Position numbers and translations under genes: made by a program. This document shows positions 23,760 to 31,912 of a DNA stretch of 41,238 nt, piece by piece (the stretch's first letter is position 1; every line of letters begins with the position of its first letter). Source of the DNA: an uncultured Opitutia bacterium (GTDB taxonomy: Bacteria > Verrucomicrobiota > Verrucomicrobiia > Opitutales > UBA953); the NCBI GenBank assembly GCA_903921665.1, contig CAIXQT010000012.1:1-41238 (forward strand), written 5' to 3'. Under the pieces are notes generated by a model. That model did no database searches. It was not told the origin of the DNA and worked only from the letters and a program-made list of their open reading frames with translations.

Positions 23760-26700
23760 TCAGCGTGAGGTGACGGCAGCATCGCTCGCCAGGATCGTCG
23801 AGCAGACGAGCGTGAGGGCAGCCAGGGCCGGATCGGCCGGGACCTTAGGGCCGGAAGGGGCCGGGGGAGGCGTCGGTGGCTTCTGCGCCTTCGGGTCGGC
23901 CTTAGGATCGGCCTTGGTCGAAGGCGGGGGAGTGGGCGGCGGCGTGAACCGAGGAGGGTCGGCTTTTCGGGTCGCATATAGCTCCGTCAACGCGGCCAGT
24001 TCGGAGGGGCGAGGATCACGGGTGCAGACATGACGGAAAGCGGCGACGATCTGCGCCGAAGCATCCGGGGATGCCTTGCTCACCTTGACGGCCAGACTCT
24101 TGGCCGCCTCGACGAATCCAGGATTATTCAGCAAGACCAAAGCCTGCAAAGGGGTGTTCGTGTTCAGCCGCTTAGGTTGGCAGACCTCGCGGGAGCCGGC
24201 ATCGAAAATCAGCATGTTATCGGGAGGCGCCGTGCGCTTGCGATAGGTGTAGACGCTCCTGCGATTGGCGGACTCTTGGACGCTCTCTCCGCCGACCTTT
24301 TCGATGAGCTTACCGGAGGCGAGCAGCGCTTGGTCGCGGACCATCTCGGCGGTCAGGCGCAGGATAGGGCCGCGGGCGAGATACTTATTCGAAGGGTCTT
24401 TTTCGCGCGCTTCGGCCGTGGGAGTCGACGACTGACGGAAGGTATCGCTCAGGACAAAACGGCGGAGCATCGCCTTGGTGTTCCAACCGCTGTTCATGAA
24501 GTCGACGGCCAGAGAATCGAGCAACTCGGGGTGGGTCGGTAGGTCGCCTTGCATGCCAAGGTTCTCGCTGGTCGCGACGAGCCCAGCGCCAAAGACCTGA
24601 GCCCAGAGGCGATTGATGATCACGCGTGACGTGAGCGGATGCTTGGGGTCCGTCAGCCAGCGGGCGAGTCCCAGGCGGTTCTTCGGCAGGGAGTGGTCCC
24701 AAGGAAAGATGCTCGAGGGGACGCCAGGTTCGCAGGGCTTGGTGAGGTCGGGCTTATCGTATTCCCCCCGCGTCAGGACGTAGCTCTTCGGAGCCAGTTC
24801 GGAATGCTCCATGGCGAAGAATGGTCGGGCGCTTTCCTGATGCGTGGCGAGGGAACGACGGGCCATCTGCAGCTTATTCCAAGCCTCGGCATAGGACGTA
24901 TCCCCCCGCAGCCTCGCATGTGCCGTCAGGACGGAGACGGGAAGGGTTTTCGCATCGATCCCATGAAGCTGGGCCACTTCGGCGGCGGTCAGGGCTGTGC
25001 GCCAGAGCTGGATTTCGTCGAGCGAGCCGTTGCGGAAGCCGGCGTCGCGGGAGCGCGAGCCGATCTCGAGCGCGTTATCGCGGGGCTTGGCGTGCAGCGT
25101 ATCACGCAAGACTTTCGAATTCGCCTCGCGGCCGTCCAGGTAGATGCGGAGTCCGGCGGCCGTGGACGAGCCGTCGTAAGTGACCGTCACGCGCTGCCAA
25201 GAGCCGACCGGGAGTTCGGCCAGGGTCTCGATGGAGGCGGCGCTATTCGGCCAAAGGTGAATCATGCTCCAGCGCAGTTTGCCGTGATCGATGAGTAATT
25301 CGACCCCCGTGGCATCTCCGTCAGCGGTGTAGAATCCCGTAGCGTGGAGCACCGTCGCGCGGGCGTTCTTTTCCCCTAAGCGGAGGAAGGCGGAGAACGT
25401 GAAGGGGTCGAAACGCCCGAGCTGCTTGAATTCTGGAAGGATGAAGCCGGCGTCACCATCGAAGTTCACCGCCTGGCCTTTGACGCCAGGGACAAGCCGG
25501 AGGTCTTCAGGCGAGCCACGTCGTTCGAACTTCGCCGTCTTGCCGCCGACCACGCTGTCGTCGACGCCGACGTTCGTGAACGCCTCCAGCGGAAAGTGTG
25601 CGACCGGCGCAGGGAGGGTCACCTTGACGTCCGCGCCGGCTTGACGGATCGCGGCGACCGCCTTCTCGGCGGACGCGACCGCCGCCTTCAAATCGGCTTC
25701 CTTCTGCCGCTCGGCGTCGGAAGTGAAAAGCCGGACGAAAGGCGGCGGGACCTCGCCATGGAATGAGAGCAGGCCGTTCTCGTTCTGATCACCGAACATC
25801 GCGGCCATCGAGTAGTAATCTCGCTGGGAGATGGGGTCGTACTTGTGGTCGTGACACCGGGAGCACTCCATCGTCAGTCCCATGAAGCCGTAGCCGGCGG
25901 TCATCACGCGGTCGTTGATCCCGTCTTGCCGGAATTCTTCGGCGATCGAGCCGCCCTCAAAAGTCATGCGATGCAGCCGGTTGAAGGCCGTGGCCACGCG
26001 TTGATCTTGCGTGGGGTTTGGCAGAAGGTCGCCGGCAAGTTGTTCGGTCAGGAATTGGTCGTAAGGCTTGTTGTCGTTGAACGCCTTAAGAACCCAGTCG
26101 CGCCACGGCCAGGCGAACATGGCTTTGTCGCCCGTGTAGCCCCAGGTGTCGGCATAGCGGGAGAGATCCAGCCAGCCTACCGCGAGGTGTTCGCCGAAGC
26201 GGGGCGAGGCCAGCATCGCGTCAACGCGCTTGGCATAGGCGTCAGGTGATTTATCGGCCAGAAAAGACGATACCTCGTCGGGGGTAGGCGGGAGGCCGGT
26301 CAAGGCGAAGGAAGCCCGGCGGAGCAGGGTGGTGCGGTCGGCTGCTACGGCGGGCTTGAGCCCGACCTGGGCCGCTTTGGCGATGATGAAGGCATCAAGT
26401 GGGTCTCTGGTCGAAGTCCCATCGGACATGGTCGGGACCGGATGCGGGCGTGGGCTGACGAAGGCCCAGTGCGGATCATACTTTGCCCCCTCTTTGATCC
26501 ATCGCGTCAGGATATCTTTTTCGGAAGCGGTCAGCGGGCGATGCAGCTCCGGCGGGGGCATGACTTCGTCGGGGTCGGTCGAGATGATTCGATGGGCCAT
26601 CGCGCTTTTGGCGAGATCGCCGGGCACGATCGCGATTTCGCCGCTCTTCAATTTCTTCGTGGCTCCCGCTAGTTCGTCCAGGCGTAGCCCGGCCTTACGT

Positions 26701-26879
26701 CCCTTATCCGCATCGGGCCCGTGGCAGCCATAGCATCGGTCAGAAAGGATCGGCCGGACTTGTTGATTAAAATCCACCGTCGCCGTGCTTATCGCTGGTC
26801 GCTTGTCGCAGCCGCTAAGCATGAAGACTCCGACGAGCGCAGCGACGCCGAGAAGGTGGGGTGGGAGGCGGACCCGCAT
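23760..26879 (-). CDS. PSD1 / DUF1549-DUF1553 cytochrome lipoprotein with LamG-like domain
   Basis: 1,039 residues. Lipoprotein signal with lipobox MLSGC near residue 24. A planctomycete-type cytochrome domain follows with C-Y-G-C-H near residue 52 and MPPPELHRPL as the likely Met ligand. DUF1549 spans roughly 140-370 (FGEHLAVGWLDLSRYADTWG; CSRCHDHKYDPISQRDYY, a second CxxCH-like site). A LamG/concanavalin-like domain lies at ~420-640 (LDEIQLWRTALTAAEVAQLH). DUF1553 covers ~690-960 (FPWDHSLPKNRLGLARWLTD; NTNTPLQALVLLNNPGFVEA). A Pro/Lys-rich stretch near 985-1015 interrupts the C-terminal end. Periplasmic electron-transfer protein probably working with the DUF1501 partner on polysaccharide; mechanism unknown. 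Confidence 0.92.
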   Translation of the reverse strand: MRVRLPPHLLGVAALVGVFMLSGCDKRPAISTATVDFNQQVRPILSDRCYGCHGPDADKGRKAGLRLDELAGATKKLKSGEIAIVPGDLAKSAMAHRIISTDPDEVMPPPELHRPLTASEKDILTRWIKEGAKYDPHWAFVSPRPHPVPTMSDGTSTRDPLDAFIIAKAAQVGLKPAVAADRTTLLRRASFALTGLPPTPDEVSSFLADKSPDAYAKRVDAMLASPRFGEHLAVGWLDLSRYADTWGYTGDKAMFAWPWRDWVLKAFNDNKPYDQFLTEQLAGDLLPNPTQDQRVATAFNRLHRMTFEGGSIAEEFRQDGINDRVMTAGYGFMGLTMECSRCHDHKYDPISQRDYYSMAAMFGDQNENGLLSFHGEVPPPFVRLFTSDAERQKEADLKAAVASAEKAVAAIRQAGADVKVTLPAPVAHFPLEAFTNVGVDDSVVGGKTAKFERRGSPEDLRLVPGVKGQAVNFDGDAGFILPEFKQLGRFDPFTFSAFLRLGEKNARATVLHATGFYTADGDATGVELLIDHGKLRWSMIHLWPNSAASIETLAELPVGSWQRVTVTYDGSSTAAGLRIYLDGREANSKVLRDTLHAKPRDNALEIGSRSRDAGFRNGSLDEIQLWRTALTAAEVAQLHGIDAKTLPVSVLTAHARLRGDTSYAEAWNKLQMARRSLATHQESARPFFAMEHSELAPKSYVLTRGEYDKPDLTKPCEPGVPSSIFPWDHSLPKNRLGLARWLTDPKHPLTSRVIINRLWAQVFGAGLVATSENLGMQGDLPTHPELLDSLAVDFMNSGWNTKAMLRRFVLSDTFRQSSTPTAEAREKDPSNKYLARGPILRLTAEMVRDQALLASGKLIEKVGGESVQESANRRSVYTYRKRTAPPDNMLIFDAGSREVCQPKRLNTNTPLQALVLLNNPGFVEAAKSLAVKVSKASPDASAQIVAAFRHVCTRDPRPSELAALTELYATRKADPPRFTPPPTPPPSTKADPKADPKAQKPPTPPPAPSGPKVPADPALAALTLVCSTILASDAAVTSR

Positions 26880-27111
26880 GGGTTACGTTACCGACATCCA
26901 ATTACCTCGGCGTGTTCCTGTCCAACGGCTTGTAGTGGCCAATTGACCGCACGAAGCATTTCGGTCCTTTGACTGAGGTTCTAATCCCATCATTAAACCT
27001 ACATCTGTTCCTTGTTCATTAATTTATGATTGATTCAGTCGTAACCTTCATAAAGGAAGGTTTTCATTCATTTAAACTTGAAAGGACACCAAAAATATCA
27101 AGAACTAGGGC
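26880..27111. other. AT-rich divergent intergenic region before glmM and PSD1
   Basis: 232 bases with no gene, clearly richer in A+T than the rest of the window. It must hold the promoters for the PSD1 operon (minus) and the glm operon (plus). TTGACT at 26969-26974 with CATTAA 16 bases later (26991-26996) is a weak sigma70-like candidate toward glmM. A 7-bp hairpin, AACCTTC/GAAGGTT at 27043-27062, followed by TTTT lies 50 bases before the glmM start and could be a leader structure. Neither is certain. Confidence 0.4.
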
Positions 27112-28467
27112 ATGACGACGAAGCTATTCGGTACGGACGGGATTCGCGGTAAGGCCAACGAGTACCCGATTACCCCTGAGATCACGCTACGCATCGGGCA
27201 GGCTATCTCCCGGGTACTGCGTTCCAGCGGCGCCAATCATAACCGCGTCATCATCGGAAAGGATACCCGTATCTCCGGATACATGTTGGAGACGGCGCTG
27301 ACGAGCGGACTGGTGTCCAGTGGGATGGACGTATTCCTGGTCGGTCCGATGCCCACGCCGGCAGTGGCCCATCTTACCAAATCAATGGGGTGCGGCGCTG
27401 GCATCATGCTCACGGCTTCGCACAACCCTTATGAAGACAACGGCCTTAAGATCTTCGGTCCGGATGGTTTCAAGCTTTCGGATGACCTGGAAGCGCTCGT
27501 CGAACAGGAAGTCTTGTACGACGTGAAGGCCAACGGGGTGACGGGTGATAAGATCGGCAAGGCTTATCGTATCGACGACGCCCGCGGTCGTTACATCGAA
27601 TTCGTGAAGCAGAGCCTCGGCAACGCGCACCTCGACGGCATGAAGATCGTCGTCGACTGCGGACATGGCGCGGGCTACTTGCTGGCCCCGCTCATCTTCA
27701 AGGAACTCGGCGCGAAGGTCGTGAAGCTCGGCGTCGAACCCGATGGCATCAACATCAACGCCGGCGTGGGCGCGCTGCATCCGGAATTCGCTGGCAAGGT
27801 CGTCAAGGAGCAGGGGGCTGATGTCGGCATCTCGCTCGACGGAGACGCCGACCGGGTCATTTTCAGCGATGCCAGCGGAGCGAGCGTCTCCGGTGATCGC
27901 ATCCTCGCTCTATGCGCCTTGGCCCTGAAAGAAGAAGGGAAACTCGCCGGAAATTCGATGGTCTGCACCGTCATGTCGAACCTCGGCCTGCATGAGGCCA
28001 TGCGTAAGGCGGACATCGGCGTGATCACGACCGCGGTCAGCGACCGACATGTCATCGAAGCGCTTCGCAAGGGAGGGTATTCCTTCGGCGGCGAAAACTC
28101 CGGCCACCTGATCTTCGCCGACTACGCCTCGACGGGAGACGGCATCCTGAGCGCCCTGCAGGTCTTGCGTTTCATGCGGAAAAAGGGCGCGACCTTGGCG
28201 GATCTCGCCGCAGGGATGCGCGAGTACCCCCAGAGTCTGGTCAACCTGAAGGTCCGCGCCCGGGTGCCGCTCCTTCAGCTCGAGAGCCTGCAGGAAGAGA
28301 TCCGCAAGGCCGACGCGGCGTTCGGTAACGCCGGCCGACATCTGATCCGCTACTCCGGCACGGAAAACAAGCTACGCATCCTCGTCGAGCACCAGGAGAA
28401 GGCGGAGGTCGAGCGCTGGTCGGCGGCATTCAAGGCCGCGGTCGAGGCCGATTTCGAATCCCTCTGA
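27112..28467 (+). CDS. glmM: Phosphoglucosamine mutase
   Basis: 451 residues, normal length. It converts glucosamine-6-phosphate to glucosamine-1-phosphate in the cytoplasm, on the way to UDP-GlcNAc. Marks: KLFGTDGIRGKAN at the N terminus; the phosphoserine loop MLTASHNPYEDNGLK with the catalytic Ser at residue 103; the metal loop D243-G-D245-A-D247-R; the sugar loop GGENSGHLIF; and the phosphate-binding RYSGTENKLRIL near the C terminus. Serine rather than threonine context and the GENSGH loop favour GlmM over phosphomannomutase. Followed one base later by the GlmU-like gene and then glmS, a complete GlcN-1-P/GlcNAc-1-P supply operon. Confidence 0.95.
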   Translation: MTTKLFGTDGIRGKANEYPITPEITLRIGQAISRVLRSSGANHNRVIIGKDTRISGYMLETALTSGLVSSGMDVFLVGPMPTPAVAHLTKSMGCGAGIMLTASHNPYEDNGLKIFGPDGFKLSDDLEALVEQEVLYDVKANGVTGDKIGKAYRIDDARGRYIEFVKQSLGNAHLDGMKIVVDCGHGAGYLLAPLIFKELGAKVVKLGVEPDGININAGVGALHPEFAGKVVKEQGADVGISLDGDADRVIFSDASGASVSGDRILALCALALKEEGKLAGNSMVCTVMSNLGLHEAMRKADIGVITTAVSDRHVIEALRKGGYSFGGENSGHLIFADYASTGDGILSALQVLRFMRKKGATLADLAAGMREYPQSLVNLKVRARVPLLQLESLQEEIRKADAAFGNAGRHLIRYSGTENKLRILVEHQEKAEVERWSAAFKAAVEADFESL

Positions 28468-28468
28468 G

Positions 28469-29353
28469 ATGACTACTTTCCACATCCCGGATGCAGGCGA
28501 ATCGAAAGGCTGCCACCCCCTGACCCTCACCCGTTCCCTCGGCGAGTTCCCGTTGGCCAACGTCTCGCTCCGTCGGCATCAGCAAGCCGCGTTGATCGCG
28601 GTAGGCCTGACTGAAGCCACGGGGGGTATCGCCGACCTGAGCGTCCACCCAGCGGCCTGGTTCGCCCAGGCGGAACTAGCGACTTTCATCGCCGATAGTT
28701 CTTACGGGAAGATGACCACCAATGACGACATCGTCCTGATTTCTCGACCGACCGGCGCACGCGAACTCCGGGTGACGCAATCGTTCGCGATCGCCTATAG
28801 CTGGGACCTCCTGCGAGCCAACGTGGAGGCCATGACCTCCCGGAAGCACTATGTCCAAGAGTCCGGCGCGCACAGCTCGCTTTACCTTGATGGACGCCTA
28901 CAGATCGGCAAAGGCAGCAAGATCCTCCCGGGCGTCGTCATCGAAGGCGACGTGATCATCGGCGACAACTGCAAGGTCGGGCCCAATTGCTACATCCGCG
29001 GCTCCACTTCGATCGGTGATAAGTGTCACGTCGGCCAGGCCGTCGAGATCAAGAACTCGATCCTCCTGCCGGGCACCAACGTCGGCCACCTTTCGTACCT
29101 CGGAGACACCATCCTGGGAGAAAAAGTGAACTTCGGCGCAGGCACGATCACTTCGAACCTGCGTCACGACGGCGGTGCGCACCGTAGTCCTGTCGAGGGA
29201 CGTATGGTCGACACCGGTCGCCGTAAGCTCGGGGCGATCGTCGGTGATGGCGTGCATACCGGCATCCATACTTCCATCTACCCCGGCCGAAAGCTTTGGC
29301 CAAAGACGTCGACCCTTCCGGGTGCTATCGTCGACAAGGATATCCTCGCCTGA
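28469..29353 (+). CDS. GlmU-like acetyltransferase (left-handed beta helix) with short N-terminal region
   Basis: 294 residues. The C-terminal ~180 residues are hexapeptide repeats of a left-handed beta helix (IGKGSKILPGVVIEGDVIIG). They are followed by the acetyltransferase core of GlmU: VEIKNSILLPG, VGHLSYLGDTILGEKVNFGA with the catalytic-type His, then GTITSNLRHDGG and RRKLGAIVGDGVHTGIHTS. The last parts look more like archaeal bifunctional sugar-1-P transferases than E. coli GlmU. The first ~110 residues have LTLTRSLGEFPLANVSLR, which resembles the opening motif of the GlmU-like family of Bacteroidetes, but there is no full ~230-residue uridylyltransferase domain. Placed exactly between glmM and glmS, so GlcN-1-P acetylation is the likely role. 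Confidence 0.85.
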   Translation: MTTFHIPDAGESKGCHPLTLTRSLGEFPLANVSLRRHQQAALIAVGLTEATGGIADLSVHPAAWFAQAELATFIADSSYGKMTTNDDIVLISRPTGARELRVTQSFAIAYSWDLLRANVEAMTSRKHYVQESGAHSSLYLDGRLQIGKGSKILPGVVIEGDVIIGDNCKVGPNCYIRGSTSIGDKCHVGQAVEIKNSILLPGTNVGHLSYLGDTILGEKVNFGAGTITSNLRHDGGAHRSPVEGRMVDTGRRKLGAIVGDGVHTGIHTSIYPGRKLWPKTSTLPGAIVDKDILA

Positions 29354-29355
29354 CC

Positions 29356-31194
29356 ATGTGCGGTATCGTCGGATACGTAGGTCGAAGCGCAGCCACTCCC
29401 GTGCTCCTCAGCGGCCTGCGTCGCTTGGAGTACCGTGGGTACGATTCAGCCGGACTTACCGTGCAGGATGGTAAGACGCTCCTGACCCTGCGCGCCGTGG
29501 GAAAGGTCGCTCGGTTGGCTGATAAGGTCCGCGCCGAATGGCCGGAAGCAACGCAAGCACATTGTGCCGTAGGCATCGCCCACACGCGCTGGGCGACACA
29601 CGGAGCGCCGACCGAAGCCAACGCCCACCCGCATGCGGACGCTACCGGGCGGATCCGACTCGTCCATAACGGCATCATCGAGAATTACCGGACGCTACGG
29701 ACCAAGCTCGAAGCCAAGGGCCATGTCTTCTGCTCCGAAACCGATACCGAAGCGGTCGCCCGCCTGATCGGTGAGTATTACAAGGGCGACCTCCGGAAGG
29801 CAGTCATCAGCGCCTTGCGTCAGGTCGAAGGCGCTTACGGCATCGCGGTCATTTCCGCGGATGAACCTGGTCGAATCGTCGTCGCCCGGAAAGGCAGTCC
29901 GCTGGTCATCGGCGTCGGCGAAGGGGAGTGCCTCATCGCCTCGGACCCCTCGGCCATCATCTCGCATACCCGCCGGGTCATCTATCTCGACGACGGCGAC
30001 GTCGCCTTGGTCACGGCGGACAGCGTCGACATCACCGACCTTAATCATGCGCCGATGGATCGCGACGTTGCCGAACTTGAATTCGAGGCCGGAGCCGTGG
30101 AAAAGGGCGGCTTTGAGCACTTCATGCTCAAGGAGATCCACGAGCAGCCGGAATCGGTCCGGAACGCCTTACGTGGCCGTCTGGACCTGCTGAACGGCAC
30201 CGCCGTGCTTTCGGGCATGGGCGCCACCGCCCGCGAACTCCTGGAGCTGCATCGCATCGTCATGGTCGGCTGCGGGACATCTCTGCATGCCGGGATGGTC
30301 GGAGACTTCGCCTTCGAGGAGCTCGCGGCCATCCAGGCCGAGGTCCAGCCTGCCGCCGAATTCCGCTATCGTAATCCGCTCGTCGATGGCCGCGATCTCG
30401 TCGTCGCCATCTCGCAGTCCGGCGAGACCGCCGATACCCTGGCCGCCGTCCGCGAAGCCAAGGAAAAAGGAGCGATGGTGATGGGATTGGTGAACGTGGT
30501 CGGATCAACCATCGCGCGCGAAACGGGCCGCGGCGTCTACTTGCACGCCGGTCCGGAGATCTCCGTCGCCTCGACCAAGGCGTTCACCAGCCAGGTCGCC
30601 GTGTTGCTTCTCATGGCCCTTAAGCTCGGTCGCGGCCGGCGTCTCTCCCGGGAGCGAGGCCTCGACCTGGCCGCCGAGTTGGCCCGGCTGCCGGAACTCA
30701 TCGAGGTCGTCCTGAGGCAGGACGCCGCCATCGCCAAGGTCGCCGAAGGCATGGTGAAACACGAACACGCCTTCTATCTCGGACGTGGACCGATGTATCC
30801 CGTGGCTTTGGAAGGGGCGCTTAAGCTCAAGGAAATCTCCTACATCCATGCCGAAGGTTACCATGCGGCTGAACTCAAGCATGGCCCGATCGCCTTGCTG
30901 ACGCCCGGCATGCCGGTCGTCGTGATCGCCAACCGATCGCCCGTCCTCGATAAGACCTTAGGCAACGCCGAAGAGTGCAAAGCACGCGGGGCGCACATCA
31001 TCGCCATCGTCACCGAAGGCGGACCAGAAGCGAAGATCGCCGACGAAGTCATCCGCATCCCGGACTGCGATCCCTTGGTCGCGACGATTCCCGCCGCCGT
31101 GGCCTTGCAGCTGCTGTCTTATCATGTGGCGCGACTTCGCGGCTGTCCGATCGACCAGCCTCGTAATCTGGCCAAGTCGGTCACGGTGGAGTAA
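29356..31194 (+). CDS. glmS: Glutamine-fructose-6-phosphate aminotransferase (isomerizing)
   Basis: 612 residues. Makes glucosamine-6-phosphate from fructose-6-phosphate and glutamine. The ATG at 29356 is the right start because Cys2 (MCGIVGYVG) is the N-terminal nucleophile of the glutaminase; the frame runs 60 bases further upstream but would bury it. Glutaminase marks: HTRWATHGAPTEANAHPH (near residue 77) and HNGIIENYRTLR. Two SIS domains follow: GCGTSLHAGMVGDFAFEELA, SQSGETADTLAAVREAKE and ASTKAFTSQVAVLLLMALKL. AEGYHAAELKHGPIALL and the closing LAKSVTVE are the isomerase C-terminal marks. Starts 2 bases after the GlmU-like stop. No glmS ribozyme could fit upstream. Confidence 0.96.
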   Translation: MCGIVGYVGRSAATPVLLSGLRRLEYRGYDSAGLTVQDGKTLLTLRAVGKVARLADKVRAEWPEATQAHCAVGIAHTRWATHGAPTEANAHPHADATGRIRLVHNGIIENYRTLRTKLEAKGHVFCSETDTEAVARLIGEYYKGDLRKAVISALRQVEGAYGIAVISADEPGRIVVARKGSPLVIGVGEGECLIASDPSAIISHTRRVIYLDDGDVALVTADSVDITDLNHAPMDRDVAELEFEAGAVEKGGFEHFMLKEIHEQPESVRNALRGRLDLLNGTAVLSGMGATARELLELHRIVMVGCGTSLHAGMVGDFAFEELAAIQAEVQPAAEFRYRNPLVDGRDLVVAISQSGETADTLAAVREAKEKGAMVMGLVNVVGSTIARETGRGVYLHAGPEISVASTKAFTSQVAVLLLMALKLGRGRRLSRERGLDLAAELARLPELIEVVLRQDAAIAKVAEGMVKHEHAFYLGRGPMYPVALEGALKLKEISYIHAEGYHAAELKHGPIALLTPGMPVVVIANRSPVLDKTLGNAEECKARGAHIIAIVTEGGPEAKIADEVIRIPDCDPLVATIPAAVALQLLSYHVARLRGCPIDQPRNLAKSVTVE

Positions 31195-31196
31195 GG

Positions 31197-31214
31197 GTAT
31201 CGCCTCAGCGATAC
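31197..31214 (+). terminator. Hairpin just after glmS
   Basis: GTATCGC (31197-31203), loop CTCA, GCGATAC (31208-31214): a perfect 7-bp stem that can be lengthened by GG/CC around a bulged A. It starts 3 bases after the glmS stop. No U-run follows, so it may be a processing or stabilising stem rather than a true intrinsic terminator. Confidence 0.45.
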
Positions 31215-31268
31215 ACCCCAGACCCTTGCCGTTGCGTGGGTCGCGGGCAGGGGCTTCCTCGAGACGCC

Positions 31269-31583
31269 ATGAACGAACGCACCAAGAAGAAATGCCGCTG
31301 CTGCCACAAGACCAAGCCTTTGGACCTGTTCCACCGGCTGGAGGGTACCGCCGCGATCCATCCTTTCTGCCGCCCCTGCCTAGGCGCAGCGGCTAAACGT
31401 CGCTCGGAGCTGCGCAGCGCGCGACGGACGGACACGACCAGGCACTGCGCCCATTGCCAACAGGTGCTGCCTGTGCAGATGTTCCATTGGCTAAGGGCCT
31501 CGGGCAACTACCACAGCTACTGCCGTCCGTGCCATGCCGCCTACATGGCCGAGCGTTACCGCCGCCTGCAGGGCGAACGGTGA
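31269..31583 (+). CDS. Small tandem zinc-finger-like protein
   Basis: 104 residues from the ATG at 31269 (MNERTKKKCRCCHKTKPLD); an in-frame start at 31236 would add 11 residues. Two copies of the same module are visible: C-R-C-C-H-K, then LFHRL, then FCRPCLGAAAKRR; and C-A-H-C-Q-Q, then MFHWL, then YCRPCHAAYMAERYRR. Each has two CxxC pairs, so each can hold one zinc ion. The pattern is like the small 'CxxC-x-F-x-CRxC' fingers seen in phage HNH/endonuclease VII-like proteins, but no nuclease residues stand out. It is basic and probably binds nucleic acid. Not recognised as a named family. It follows glmS by 74 bases. Confidence 0.75.
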   Translation: MNERTKKKCRCCHKTKPLDLFHRLEGTAAIHPFCRPCLGAAAKRRSELRSARRTDTTRHCAHCQQVLPVQMFHWLRASGNYHSYCRPCHAAYMAERYRRLQGER

Positions 31584-31605
31584 CATTCTCGAAAAGGTTT
31601 CCCGC

Positions 31606-31680
<75 letters not shown>

Positions 31681-31784
31681 AGACAGCGGGATGGGAATGA
31701 GTGCAAGACGCGGCCAGAATTTCAAGAGCAAATGCACTTAATTCAACAGAGACTTCCCCCATGGGGCAAAGAGGCTGTTCGGAG

Positions 31785-31856
31785 TGGCCAGACCGGGACT
31801 CGAACCCGGAACCAATTGATTAAAAGTCAACTGCTCTACCATTGAGCTATCTGGCC
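31785..31856 (-). tRNA. tRNA-Lys (UUU)
   Basis: Read on the minus strand: acceptor GGCCAGA pairs with TCTGGCC, D arm identical to the other lysine tRNA, anticodon loop CTTTTAA (anticodon TTT), T arm CCGGGTTCGAGTCCCGG, discriminator A. The next bases are CT, so CCA is not encoded and must be added. Reads AAA (and AAG) codons. Confidence 0.95.
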
Positions 31857-31912
31857 TGCCGAACGCTTCGATTACGACAGGCCCAGAGGGAAGGGTAAAG
31901 AAAAATTGAACC

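Noticed and set aside
27043..27064. AACCTTC/GAAGGTT hairpin followed by TTTT before glmM
   Set aside because: Stem is only 7 bp and mostly A-T, the U-run is four bases, and there is no upstream plus-strand gene to terminate. Kept only as a note on the leader region.
29300..29360. glmS ribozyme upstream of glmS
   Set aside because: glmS starts 2 bases after the previous gene; there is no room for a leader RNA and this ribozyme is mainly known from Firmicutes.
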